A stretch of DNA of 64,000 nt from Mycobacterium sp. (lineage in GTDB: Bacteria; Actinomycetota; Actinomycetes; Mycobacteriales; Mycobacteriaceae), in the NCBI GenBank assembly GCA_025965895.1, contig JAOPWC010000135.1, positions 37,950-101,949 on the forward strand. Reading direction: 5' to 3'. Below are positions 1-7,681 of this stretch, one piece after another. The notes beneath the pieces are model-generated. The model had not been told where the DNA came from, searched no databases, and was given only the letters and a program-made list of their open reading frames with translations. A program made the position numbers and the translations under genes. The stretch's first letter is position 1; each line of letters begins with the position of its first letter.

Positions 1-364
1 CGCCCGCGATGAGGCCGGTGAGAAGCGCGGACCACGGGTTGGGTGCGAAGAAGCCCAGCACCAGCCCGATGAAGATGCCAAGCCATGCACCGGTGAGGAT
101 GCCGCCGCCCACGACCTTCGGCCAGGTGAGGCGGCCGGTCACCCGCTCGACCTGCATCAGATCCACGCCGACGATGGTCACCTGCTCGACCGGAAACTGT
201 TGGTCGGACAAATAGTCCACCGCCCGCTGCGCCTCTGCGTATGTCGGATATGACCCGATCGGCCACCCCTTGGGAGGTGTGGGTAGGGACGGTCGGCGAG
301 CACCGGGCGCGGGTGAGCCCGGTGAGCCGCCCGGATTCTGTCCTGACGGGAATGGGCTGGTCAT
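1..364 (-). CDS. General stress protein 17M-like membrane protein (partial, runs off the left edge)
   Basis: Only the N-terminal part lies in the window; the gene reads leftwards and has no stop before base 1. It starts at ATG 364 behind a purine-rich GAGGAGAG stretch. A Gly/Pro-rich leader (MTSPFPSGQNPGG) leads into WPIGSYPTYAEAQRAVDYL and EQVTIVGVDLMQVERVTGRL, the pattern of the YflT/general-stress-17M domain, and then into a Gly-rich hydrophobic segment (GGGILTGAWLGIFIGLVLGF) that is probably a membrane hairpin. Position and sequence match Rv1234 of M. tuberculosis. The family is linked to stress only by name; the biochemical role is unknown. Confidence 0.85.
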   Translation of the reverse strand, partial: MTSPFPSGQNPGGSPGSPAPGARRPSLPTPPKGWPIGSYPTYAEAQRAVDYLSDQQFPVEQVTIVGVDLMQVERVTGRLTWPKVVGGGILTGAWLGIFIGLVLGFFAPNPWSALLTGLIAG

Positions 365-507
365 CGATCCTCGCTCTCCTCACGTCGTGGGTCGACGTAT
401 GCGCCGCTCTACTCTCCTTTAACGCGCCGGTTTCGGCGATCGTGCCCTGTCCGGGCACGCCAAGATCCGCGCCACACTCCACTACCACATAGGCTAGGTT
501 GATCAGC

Positions 508-1146
508 ATGACAAATCCGGGCGACCACGGCGACAAACCAGAGTCCGAGCCCAGCGAGGCGTCCTCCTCCGGTGGCTACGAGCCTCCCCCGATCGAGCAC
601 TCGCAGGGGCAGCCGAGCCACGAGCCGCAACCCGGATCCACAGAACCCGGATCCACGCCGCCGGCGTCGGGTTATCCGCCGCCGAGCTATCCCCCGCCGG
701 GCGGCTATCCCCCGCCGCAGGGCTATCCCCCGCCGCAGGGCTATCCTCCGGCGGGCGGACCGCCCTCGGGTTACGGGCCCCCTGGGTACCAGGATCCGTC
801 GAGCTACGGGCAGCCGCCCTATTCTTCGCAGCCGCAGTATGGCGCGCCGCCGGGTGGCGGCTACTCCGCGCCTCCGCCCTACTCATCGGGCTACGGCGAC
901 TATTCCGGCGGCTACGGGCAGGCGCAGGCCGGCACAAACACAATGGCGATCGCGTCGCTTGTCGCGTCGCTGATCGGTGTGCTCTGCGGTATCGGATCCA
1001 TCGTCGGGATCGTGCTCGGCATCATCGCGCTGAACCAGATCAAGCAGCGGCACGAGGGCGGCTATGGGCTGGCCGTGGCCGGCATCGTCGTCGGCGCCGC
1101 ATCGTTGGTCATCAGCCTGATCTGGACGATATACGCGTTCAGTTGA
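508..1146 (+). CDS. Pro/Gly/Tyr-rich DUF4190 membrane protein (Rv1233c-like)
   Basis: A 212-residue protein starting at ATG 508; an upstream in-frame TTG at 499 is less likely. The first ~145 residues are disordered and rich in Pro, Gly and Tyr, with short YPPPQG repeats encoded by an 18-bp near-identical unit around 700-760. The C-terminal ~65 residues form two hydrophobic helices (NTMAIASLVASLIGVLC and GLAVAGIVVGAASLVISL) around a KQRHEGGYG loop, the DUF4190 signature. Such proteins sit in the membrane with a long proline-rich tail. The role is unknown. A second, damaged DUF4190 gene follows 4 bases downstream, so this looks like a tandem paralogue pair. Confidence 0.85.
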   Translation: MTNPGDHGDKPESEPSEASSSGGYEPPPIEHSQGQPSHEPQPGSTEPGSTPPASGYPPPSYPPPGGYPPPQGYPPPQGYPPAGGPPSGYGPPGYQDPSSYGQPPYSSQPQYGAPPGGGYSAPPPYSSGYGDYSGGYGQAQAGTNTMAIASLVASLIGVLCGIGSIVGIVLGIIALNQIKQRHEGGYGLAVAGIVVGAASLVISLIWTIYAFS

Positions 1147-1150
1147 CCCG

Positions 1151-1527
1151 ATGACCAGCGGGGCCCGAGCAACCGTTCGGCGCAACCGAATACCCGTCAC
1201 TGGAGCAGCCGCGACCACTGGCGTATCCGTACGCTCCGGTCGACTACCCGGCGGCTTATCCGCCGTTTCCGCCACCCGTCTACCCATCCGGTCGACCCGT
1301 ACGATCCGTACCGGCCGACAAAGCCGCCGGACACGAACGGAAAGGCGATCGGCTCGCTGGTCACATCGCTGGCGGGCCTGCCGCGCTGTGGGCTGCCGTC
1401 GATCGCGGGGATCATCCTGGGCATAATCGCGATGACGGAGACCAGGCGCATCGGCCAGGACGGTTACGGAATCGCGTTGGCGGGCACCATCATCGGCGCT
1501 CTCGTGGTGATGGTGATCGTCGTCTAA
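1151..1527 (+). pseudogene. Second DUF4190 gene broken by two +1 frameshifts
   Basis: Three frames must be joined to read a DUF4190 protein. ATG 1151 gives MTSG, then the next frame reads PEQPFGATEYPSLEQP...PPFPPPVYPSG, then a third frame from about 1286 reads VDPYDPYRPTKPPDTNGKAI and a two-helix domain (SLVTSL, IAGIILGIIAM, GYGIALAGTIIGALVVMVIVV) ending at TAA 1525-1527. Both breaks are cured by removing one G (the GGGG run near 1160; the CCGG near 1289). The remaining codons look coding, so either two insertions inactivated the gene recently or the base calls are wrong. It is a paralogue of the gene just upstream. Confidence 0.7.
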
Positions 1528-1576
1528 ATCGTGGTCGCCGCGTTGATCGCGGCCGGCAATGTCGGTCTCCTGACCG

Positions 1577-2533
1577 TCAGCGCGGCGGCTCGAACTTCTC
1601 GCCCATTCGCTGCATTCCCGCGGCACGCCCCTTCGCAGCTGTCACCAGCGCCATCTTGCGACTGGCCTCGTCGATCATCTCGTCGCCGAGCATCACCGCG
1701 CCTCGCGAGCCGCCGGCCGCGGATGTGTACCACTGGTAGGCCTCCAGGATCACCTCCGCGTGGTCGTATTCATCCTGGCGGGGGCTGAATATCTCGTTGC
1801 CTGCCGCGATCTGGTCCGGGTGCAGCACCCACTTGCCGTCGTAGCCCAATGCCGCCGAACGGCGGGCCACCCGCCGGAACGCCTCGACGTCGCGCACCTT
1901 CAGATAGGGGCCGTCGATCGCCGCGATCCCGTGCGTGCGCGCGGCGACCAGGATCGTCATCAGCACGTGGTGGTACGCGTCGCCCACGTCGTACCCGTCG
2001 GGCTGTTCACCGACCACCAGAGTGCGCATGTTCAGGCTGGCCATCAGGTCGGCCGGCCCCAGCACCAGTGCCCGCACCCGTGGGCCGGCGGCGATCGCGT
2101 CGATGTTGCTCAATCCCTGAGCATTTTCGATCTGCGCCTCGATGCCGATCTGTCCCACAGGCAGACCGTGCACGGTCTCCAGCTGGGTCACAAGCAGATC
2201 GAGCGCGTGAATATGAGAGACGTCAGTCACCTTGGGCAGCACGATGATGTCGAGCTCGGATCCTGACGTCGACACCACCTCGATCACGTCGGCGTAGGTC
2301 CACGGCGTGGTCCAGTCGTTGACCCGGACGCCGCGCAATTGCGCGGACCATCCCGGCTCCGACAACGCGATCGCCACTTGGGTGCGGGCCTGCGCCTTGG
2401 CACCCGGCGCGACGGCGTCTTCGAGGTCGAAGAACACCTCATCGGCTGGTAGTCCCTTGGCTTTCTCGATCATCTTCTGGCTGCTGCCGGGCACAGATAG
2501 ACAGGTTCGGCGGGGTCGATAGGCATTCTCCAC
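1577..2533 (-). CDS. HpcH/HpaI aldolase / CitE-like CoA-ester lyase
   Basis: A 318-residue TIM-barrel lyase of the citrate-lyase-beta/malyl-CoA lyase superfamily. It starts at GTG 2533 with an AGGAG sequence 7 bases upstream. Visible motifs are RRTCLSVPGSS near the N-terminus (phosphate/CoA region), FFDLEDAV with Asp36-x-Glu38-Asp39, IGIEAQIENAQGL (metal-binding Glu) and ALVLGPADLMASL (metal-binding Asp). The C-terminal YDGKWVLHPDQI motif is typical of malyl-CoA/beta-methylmalyl-CoA lyases and CitE-like proteins that act without a citrate-lyase complex. No citF or citD is nearby, so a stand-alone C-C lyase on a CoA thioester is inferred; the substrate cannot be read from sequence. Confidence 0.85.
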   Translation of the reverse strand: MENAYRPRRTCLSVPGSSQKMIEKAKGLPADEVFFDLEDAVAPGAKAQARTQVAIALSEPGWSAQLRGVRVNDWTTPWTYADVIEVVSTSGSELDIIVLPKVTDVSHIHALDLLVTQLETVHGLPVGQIGIEAQIENAQGLSNIDAIAAGPRVRALVLGPADLMASLNMRTLVVGEQPDGYDVGDAYHHVLMTILVAARTHGIAAIDGPYLKVRDVEAFRRVARRSAALGYDGKWVLHPDQIAAGNEIFSPRQDEYDHAEVILEAYQWYTSAAGGSRGAVMLGDEMIDEASRKMALVTAAKGRAAGMQRMGEKFEPPR

Positions 2534-2544
2534 GGCTACACTCC

Positions 2545-2550
2545 TACCCT
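2545..2550 (+). promoter_or_regulatory. Possible -10 element of a leaderless promoter
   Basis: TACCCT fits the mycobacterial TANNNT -10 consensus and ends 7 bases before ATG 2558. Transcription would then begin at or next to the start codon, giving a leaderless mRNA. No ribosome-binding site precedes that ATG. This is inference from spacing only. Confidence 0.3.
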
Positions 2551-2557
2551 TTCATGC

Positions 2558-3850
2558 ATGGTGGCGGTCAATAGGGTCTATGCGGCACGGCTGGCGGGCA
2601 TGCTCGTGCTGGGCCCCGACGGTGAATCGATCGGCCGCGTCCGCGACGTCGTGATCAGCATCAGCATCGTGCGTCAACAGCCCCGCGTGCTCGGCCTTGT
2701 CGTCGAATTGCTCACGCGCCGAAGGATTTTCGTGCCTATCACCCGCGTCACGGCGATCGAGCCGAACGCGGTGACGCTGAACACCGCCAACGTGTCGCTG
2801 CGGCGGTTCGCGCAGCGGCCGGGCGAAGTGCTGGTGCTGGGTCAGGTGATCGAGACCCACGTCCGCGTCGACGACCCCGAGCTGCCGCAACTGGCCGGAA
2901 CCGATGTAGTGGTTGTCGATCTGGGCATCGAGCAGACCCGGACACGGGACTGGATGGTGACGAAAGTGGCGGTGCGCAGCCCGCGCCGTCTGCGCCGCAA
3001 CAACCTCTACATCGTCGACTGGCAGCACGTGCAGGGGCTCACCCCGTCGGGGTTGGCTCTGCCGGGGCAGGGCGTGGCCCAGCTGCTCCACCAGTTCGAG
3101 GACCAGCGACCGATCGAGGTGGCCGAGGCGATCCGCGAACTACCGGTGAAGCGGCGCGACGAGGTGATCGGCGCGCTCGACGACGAACGCTTGGCTGACG
3201 TGCTGCAGGAGCTTCCCGAAGACGAGCAGGTCGAGATGCTGCAGCAGTTGGACACCGAGCGGGCCGCGGACGTGCTCGAGGCGATGGATCCCGACGACGC
3301 CGCCGACCTACTCGGCGCGCTGAACCCCGTCGACGCCGAGATGCTGCTGCGCCGGATGGATCCTGAGGATTCCGAACCGGTGCGCCGGCTGCTCAGCCAC
3401 TCCCCCGACACCGCGGGTGGTCTGATGACGTCCGAGCCGGTGGTGCTGGCGCCCGACACCACGGTGGCGGAGGCGTTGGCGCGGGTGCGCGACCCCGACC
3501 TGACCCCTGCCTTGGCGTCGCTGGTGTTCGTGGCACGTCCGCCCACGGCCACGCCCACCGGTCGCTACCTGGGATGCGTGCACCTGCAGCGGCTGCTGCG
3601 CGAGCCGCCTGCGGCGCTGGTCAGCGGCATGGTCGACAGCGACCTGCCGAGCCTGACGCCGGAGTCGTCGCTAGCGGCGGTGACGCGCTACTTTGCTGCC
3701 TACAACCTGGTCTGCGGCCCGGTGGTCGACGAACAAAGCCACCTGCTGGGCGCGGTCACCGTTGACGACGTGCTTGACCACCTGCTGCCCGATGACTGGC
3801 GCGTACAGATCGACGAACCGGAGTTGTCCGGCGCGGAAGGGGTGACATGA
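2558..3850 (+). CDS. PRC-barrel / MgtE N-domain / CBS protein without a membrane channel (Rv1232c-like)
   Basis: A 430-residue soluble protein. Residues ~1-75 and 95-150 resemble PRC-barrel modules (RVYAARLAGMLVLGPDGESIGRVRD). Residues ~185-290 carry the MgtE N-terminal superhelix with repeated DERLADVLQELPEDEQ / DTERAADVLEAMDPDDAADLL units. The C-terminal ~130 residues are a CBS pair (TSEPVVLAPDTTVAEAL; GAVTVDDVLDHLLP). In MgtE transporters this N-CBS unit senses Mg2+ and gates a membrane pore. Here the pore is absent, so it is not itself a transporter. It overlaps the DUF1003 membrane gene by ATGA, which suggests a cytosolic sensor with a membrane partner. Confidence 0.88.
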   Translation: MVAVNRVYAARLAGMLVLGPDGESIGRVRDVVISISIVRQQPRVLGLVVELLTRRRIFVPITRVTAIEPNAVTLNTANVSLRRFAQRPGEVLVLGQVIETHVRVDDPELPQLAGTDVVVVDLGIEQTRTRDWMVTKVAVRSPRRLRRNNLYIVDWQHVQGLTPSGLALPGQGVAQLLHQFEDQRPIEVAEAIRELPVKRRDEVIGALDDERLADVLQELPEDEQVEMLQQLDTERAADVLEAMDPDDAADLLGALNPVDAEMLLRRMDPEDSEPVRRLLSHSPDTAGGLMTSEPVVLAPDTTVAEALARVRDPDLTPALASLVFVARPPTATPTGRYLGCVHLQRLLREPPAALVSGMVDSDLPSLTPESSLAAVTRYFAAYNLVCGPVVDEQSHLLGAVTVDDVLDHLLPDDWRVQIDEPELSGAEGVT

Positions 3851-4392
3851 CCGAACCGTCGTCGCGCCAGCGTCTCGACACCCCCCGCACCTCACGGCGG
3901 TTGAGACCGACCCTGGACCCCGAGGCCGTCGCGCGCTTCAGTGAGTCGATCGCCCGGTTCCTCGGCACCGGCCGCTACCTGTTGTGGCAGACCATCCTCG
4001 TGGTGGTCTGGATCGCCCTGAACCTCGGTGCGTTCCACTGGCGGTGGGACCCGTACCCGTTCATCCTGCTGAACCTGGCGTTCTCCACGCAGGCCGCCTA
4101 CGCCGCACCGCTGATCCTGCTTGCACAGAACCGCCAGGAGAATCGCGACCGCGTCGCGCTGGAAGAGGATCGCCGTCGAGCTGAGCAAACCAAGGCCGAT
4201 ACCGAGTACCTGGCCCGCGAACTCGCTGCTCTGCGCCTCGCGGTGGGCGAGGTCGCCACCCGCGATTATCTGCGCCGTGAGCTGGACGAATTGCGTCTGG
4301 TCATTGAGGAGCTGCGGCCGCCGAAAGAGGCATCGAAAACGGAGAATAACAAAACGGAGTTGACCGAGCGCAGGGCAAAGCGAGTTACCTGA
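3847..4392 (+). CDS. DUF1003 membrane protein with C-terminal coiled coil (Rv1231c-like)
   Basis: A 181-residue protein whose ATG lies inside the ATGA overlap with the preceding gene, so the two are translationally coupled. Two membrane helices (LWQTILVVVWIALNLGAF and YPFILLNLAFSTQAAYAAPL) are followed by the family signature QNRQENRDR at ~95-103. A charged helical tail of ~80 residues with heptad-like Leu/Glu/Arg spacing (RRELDELRLVIEELRPP) is probably a cytosolic coiled coil. DUF1003 proteins have no assigned biochemical function; pairing with an MgtE-N/CBS protein suggests a role in ion homeostasis, which is inference. Confidence 0.88.
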   Translation: MTEPSSRQRLDTPRTSRRLRPTLDPEAVARFSESIARFLGTGRYLLWQTILVVVWIALNLGAFHWRWDPYPFILLNLAFSTQAAYAAPLILLAQNRQENRDRVALEEDRRRAEQTKADTEYLARELAALRLAVGEVATRDYLRRELDELRLVIEELRPPKEASKTENNKTELTERRAKRVT

Positions 4393-4476
4393 GGTCTCAC
4401 AGTGACGAATGTGGATATATTCCGTCGCTAACTATGTATGGTGTCTTAGTTCACGGTCGGCGACGACATCAGGACG

Positions 4477-6057
4477 GTGTGCGTGCAGATAGGGGGAGGG
4501 GCCCGTACCGCCCATGAGTGGGTGCGTTGCAGGCTTACCCGGGTCGCCCAAGCGCCGCGCCGGCTCGTCGAAGCCGGCCGATCGCCGCGCCGGCTGATCG
4601 AAGCCGGCCGAAACTCACGTCGGCTGATCGAAGCCGGCCGAAATTCACTCCGGCTGATCGAAGCCGGCCGAAATTCAAAGTCGGGCCTGATCGTCCTGGC
4701 ACCGCTGGTACTCGCCGGCGCGGTTGCTGCCAGTCCCGCCCCGGCGACGCTGGGCTTTCCGACGGTTCAGCGCACCGGTGTCGTCCCGCTCGCCGCGGTG
4801 GCGCCGAAACCACCGGACCAGAACGGGCCCTCCGTCGTCTCCGTCGCCCGCCCCGCGACCAGTTTCCATATTGCCGAGGCCAGCATCATCGCGCCGCCGC
4901 CTCCGCTGGCGGTCGTCAACTCGGTGGGGTCGTTGCGAATCCCGGCGATCGCGCTGGCGGCGTACCGCAACGCCGAGCGGATGATGGTGCTGGCCGCGCC
5001 CGGGTGCGGTGTGAGCTGGAACCTCTTGGCCGGCATTGGACGGATCGAGTCCATGCACGCCAACGGCGGCGCCACGGACGCTCGCGGCACCGCGGTCTAC
5101 CCGATCTACGGCCCGGCGCTTGACGGCTCGTTGCCAGGAAACGAAGTCATCGTCCAGGGTATGGCGCCCAACGGCCGGGCCACCTACGCCCGGGCGATGG
5201 GCCCGATGCAGTTCCTGCCGGGAACGTGGTCGCGATATGCATCCGACGGCGACGGGGACGGCAAGGCCGACCCGCAGAATATTTTCGACGCGGCGCTGGC
5301 GGCGGCTCGCTACCTGTGCACCGGGGGGCTCAACCTGCGCGACCAGTCGCAGGTGCTCACCGCGATCCTGCGCTACAACAACTCGATGCCGTACGCCCAG
5401 AACGTGCTCGGCTGGGCGGCGGCCTACGCCACCGGCGTCGTTCCGGTTGACCTGCCGCCGATCACGGGCCCAATTCCGCCGGTCGGCGATGAGCACATGA
5501 CGGGCAATCCGGAAGGGCTTGGCCCGGGCATGCCGATGAACGTGCTTGGGCTGTCGCCGACGGACCCGCTGTCGCAGATGCCGCTGATCACCTTCGGCCC
5601 GACCGATGCGGCGAGCCAGCTGAACAATCCGACCCCGGTGCTCGACCCGGCGACGCTGGCGGCGCTGAACCCGGCACAGCCACCGACGTGCGTGCTGGTG
5701 TGCTTCGGGCAGAACCCGCTGCCCCCGCCGGCGCAGTTGCCGCCGGTCGGTGTGCCGCAGGGCAGCGGTCCCCTGCCCGGTCCGGCCCCGTCGTCATCCC
5801 CGACTGCTCAGATGCCGGGCGCGCTGCCGGCCGGCCCATCGGCCCAGGCGCCGCCGAATCCCATCGCCCCCCCGCCGAATCCGTTCGCGCCGCAACCCAA
5901 CCCCCTTGCGCCGCCGTTGAATCCGTTCGCGCCGCCGCCCGGTCCGCTCGCCCCGCCGCCGGCCGCCCCGCCGGCTCCGGCCAGCCCTTCGCCGAGCCCC
6001 GCGCCTTCACCGGCGCTCCCGCCGACGCACGGGCCGCTGCCCGGCCCGGCCGGCTGA
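4477..6057 (+). CDS. Secreted or membrane-anchored lytic transglycosylase-like protein with N-terminal decapeptide repeats (Rv1230c-like)
   Basis: A 526-residue protein from GTG 4477 (GTG 4522 is an alternative). Residues ~29-68 are four near-identical ten-residue repeats of the type RLIEAGRNSR. A hydrophobic anchor follows (GLIVLAPLVLAGAVAASPA). Residues ~155-330 form an SLT/goose-lysozyme-like domain with putative catalytic Glu191 in GRIESMHANGG, the MGPMQFLPGTW motif and DPQNIFDAALAAARYLC. The last ~150 residues are a Pro/Ala-rich, wall-spanning-type tail (NPFAPQPNP). It probably cleaves peptidoglycan glycan strands outside the membrane. The long basic repeat segment before the anchor is unusual for an exported enzyme. 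Confidence 0.85.
   Translation: MCVQIGGGARTAHEWVRCRLTRVAQAPRRLVEAGRSPRRLIEAGRNSRRLIEAGRNSLRLIEAGRNSKSGLIVLAPLVLAGAVAASPAPATLGFPTVQRTGVVPLAAVAPKPPDQNGPSVVSVARPATSFHIAEASIIAPPPPLAVVNSVGSLRIPAIALAAYRNAERMMVLAAPGCGVSWNLLAGIGRIESMHANGGATDARGTAVYPIYGPALDGSLPGNEVIVQGMAPNGRATYARAMGPMQFLPGTWSRYASDGDGDGKADPQNIFDAALAAARYLCTGGLNLRDQSQVLTAILRYNNSMPYAQNVLGWAAAYATGVVPVDLPPITGPIPPVGDEHMTGNPEGLGPGMPMNVLGLSPTDPLSQMPLITFGPTDAASQLNNPTPVLDPATLAALNPAQPPTCVLVCFGQNPLPPPAQLPPVGVPQGSGPLPGPAPSSSPTAQMPGALPAGPSAQAPPNPIAPPPNPFAPQPNPLAPPLNPFAPPPGPLAPPPAAPPAPASPSPSPAPSPALPPTHGPLPGPAG
4561..4680 (+). repeat. Four tandem 30-bp repeats inside the transglycosylase gene
   Basis: Four contiguous 30-base units start at 4561, 4591, 4621 and 4651. 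Units 2-4 are nearly identical (core CGGCTGATCGAAGCCGGCCG) and unit 1 differs slightly. They keep the reading frame and encode RLIEAGRNS(R/L). Near identity at third codon positions points to recent expansion, so copy number may vary between strains. Confidence 0.9.
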
Positions 6058-6100
6058 CGCTGCACGCGGAGCTGTTCGGGCGGCCCGTAGACTCGAAGCG

Positions 6101-7243
6101 ATGTCCGAACACCAAAACGAACTCGCGGCTGCCGTGCGCGCGGCGCTGGCAAAGGTGATCGACCCCGAACTGCGCAGGCCGATCACCGAGCTCGGCATGG
6201 TCAAAAGCGTCACCATCGAGCCCGACCAGAGCGTGCACGTCGAGATTTACCTGACCACCGCCGCCTGCCCCAAGAAGACCGAGATCGCCGACCTGGTCAC
6301 CCGCGCCGTGGCCGACGTTCCCGGCACCGGCAGGCCCAGGGTCAGTCTCGACGTGATGAACGACGAACAGCGCACCGAGTTGCGCAAGATGCTGCGCGGC
6401 GACGCCCGCGAGCCCGTCATCCCGTTCGCGCAGCCCGGCTCGCTGACGCGGGTGTACGCGGTGGCCTCCGGCAAGGGCGGCGTCGGCAAGTCCAGCGTCA
6501 CCGTGAACGTGGCCGCCGCGATGTCGGCGCGCGGGCTGTCGGTGGGTCTGCTCGACGCCGATATCTACGGCCATTCGGTCCCGCGGATGATGGGCACCAA
6601 CGACCGGCCGACACAGGTCGAGTCGATGATCCTGCCGCCGATCGCCCATGACGTGAAGGTCATCTCGATCGCCCAGTTCACCCAGGGCAACACCCCTGTG
6701 GTCTGGCGCGGCCCGATGCTGCACCGGGCGCTGCAGCAGTTCCTCGCCGACGTCTATTGGGGCGACCTCGACGTGCTGCTGCTCGACCTTCCGCCGGGCA
6801 CCGGCGACGTGGCAATCTCGGTGGCGCAGCTGGTCCCGAACGCCGAGATTCTCGTGGTCACCACACCCCAGCTGGCCGCCGCCGAGGTGGCCGAGCGGGC
6901 CGGCGCGATCGCGCTCCAGACTCGTCAGCGGCTGGTCGGCGTCGTCGAGAACATGTCCGGTCTGGTGATGCCCGACGGCTCGACAATGCAGGTGTTCGGC
7001 GAGGGCGGCGGCCGTCAAGTTGCTGAGCGGCTGTCGCGCGCGGTCGGCGCAGATGTGCCGCTGCTCGGTCAGGTGCCGCTGGATCCTGCGCTCGTCAGCG
7101 CCGGCGACTCCGGCGTTCCATTGGTGCTCAGCGCTCCCGATTCGGCGGCCGGCAAGGAGCTGCGCGGTATCGCCGACGCCTTGTCAGCACGTCGGCGCGG
7201 GCTGGCCGGCATGTCGTTGGGCCTGGACACCACACGCCGCTGA
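6101..7243 (+). CDS. mrp: Mrp/NBP35-family P-loop Fe-S carrier ATPase
   Basis: A 380-residue ApbC/Mrp protein. Residues ~8-80 are a MIP18/DUF59 domain (VIDPELRRPITELGMVKSV). The deviant Walker A is GKGGVGKSS at 124-132 (Lys125 and Lys130), followed by LLDADIYGHSVPRMMG (switch I) and LLLDLPPGTGD (switch II/Walker B). The family binds and transfers [4Fe-4S] clusters to apoproteins, although many actinobacterial forms, this one apparently included, lack a clear CxxC bridging pair in the C-terminal region. It stands between the transglycosylase gene and the convergent tatB, as Rv1229c does in M. tuberculosis. Confidence 0.93.
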   Translation: MSEHQNELAAAVRAALAKVIDPELRRPITELGMVKSVTIEPDQSVHVEIYLTTAACPKKTEIADLVTRAVADVPGTGRPRVSLDVMNDEQRTELRKMLRGDAREPVIPFAQPGSLTRVYAVASGKGGVGKSSVTVNVAAAMSARGLSVGLLDADIYGHSVPRMMGTNDRPTQVESMILPPIAHDVKVISIAQFTQGNTPVVWRGPMLHRALQQFLADVYWGDLDVLLLDLPPGTGDVAISVAQLVPNAEILVVTTPQLAAAEVAERAGAIALQTRQRLVGVVENMSGLVMPDGSTMQVFGEGGGRQVAERLSRAVGADVPLLGQVPLDPALVSAGDSGVPLVLSAPDSAAGKELRGIADALSARRRGLAGMSLGLDTTRR

Positions 7244-7255
7244 CGTCGTCGCGCG

Positions 7256-7681
7256 CTACGTCGCGTCGGAGTCGAAAGGCGTTGCGCCGCTTGGTTGCTG
7301 GGGTTGCTGTGGCTGAGCCGGTCGGTCGGGTTGGGGCGCATCGGGCGTCGGCGTGGTCGACGGGGTGTCGGGCGGGAGATCCACCGGCCGGTCGAACGCC
7401 CGGAAAACCGAGTCGTCACCGTCGAGCAGATGTCTGGTCAGCGCCTGACGGGGTGTCATGCCCCGCAGCTTCTGCAACTCGCTGAGGGGTTCACGCAGAT
7501 CATCGAATTCGGGCCCGAGCTCCTCGCGCAGGTTGGTGGTCGCGCCGCTGATGTAGTCGCGCGCCTGACGCAGCGCGTTCGACGTCCACCGGATTGCGCC
7601 GGGCAGGCGCTCCGGGCCGAGAACCACCAGCCCGATGACCACCAGCACCAGCATCTCGCCCCACCCGATGTTGGCGAACAT
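7256..7681 (-). CDS. tatB: Sec-independent protein translocase subunit TatB
   Basis: A 141-residue protein with the TatA/B fold: a short N-terminal membrane helix (MFANIGWGEMLVLVVIGLVVLGP, given in part; residues ~6-22) with the invariant Glu9 and GPERLP hinge, an amphipathic helix (AIRWTSNALRQARDYI) and a Pro/Gln-rich cytosolic tail. TatB forms the twin-arginine signal receptor with TatC. Its ATG directly abuts the htrA stop codon, so the two are co-transcribed downstream of sigE/rseA, linking Tat export to the envelope-stress regulon. Confidence 0.93.
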   Translation of the reverse strand: MFANIGWGEMLVLVVIGLVVLGPERLPGAIRWTSNALRQARDYISGATTNLREELGPEFDDLREPLSELQKLRGMTPRQALTRHLLDGDDSVFRAFDRPVDLPPDTPSTTPTPDAPQPDRPAQPQQPQQPSGATPFDSDAT

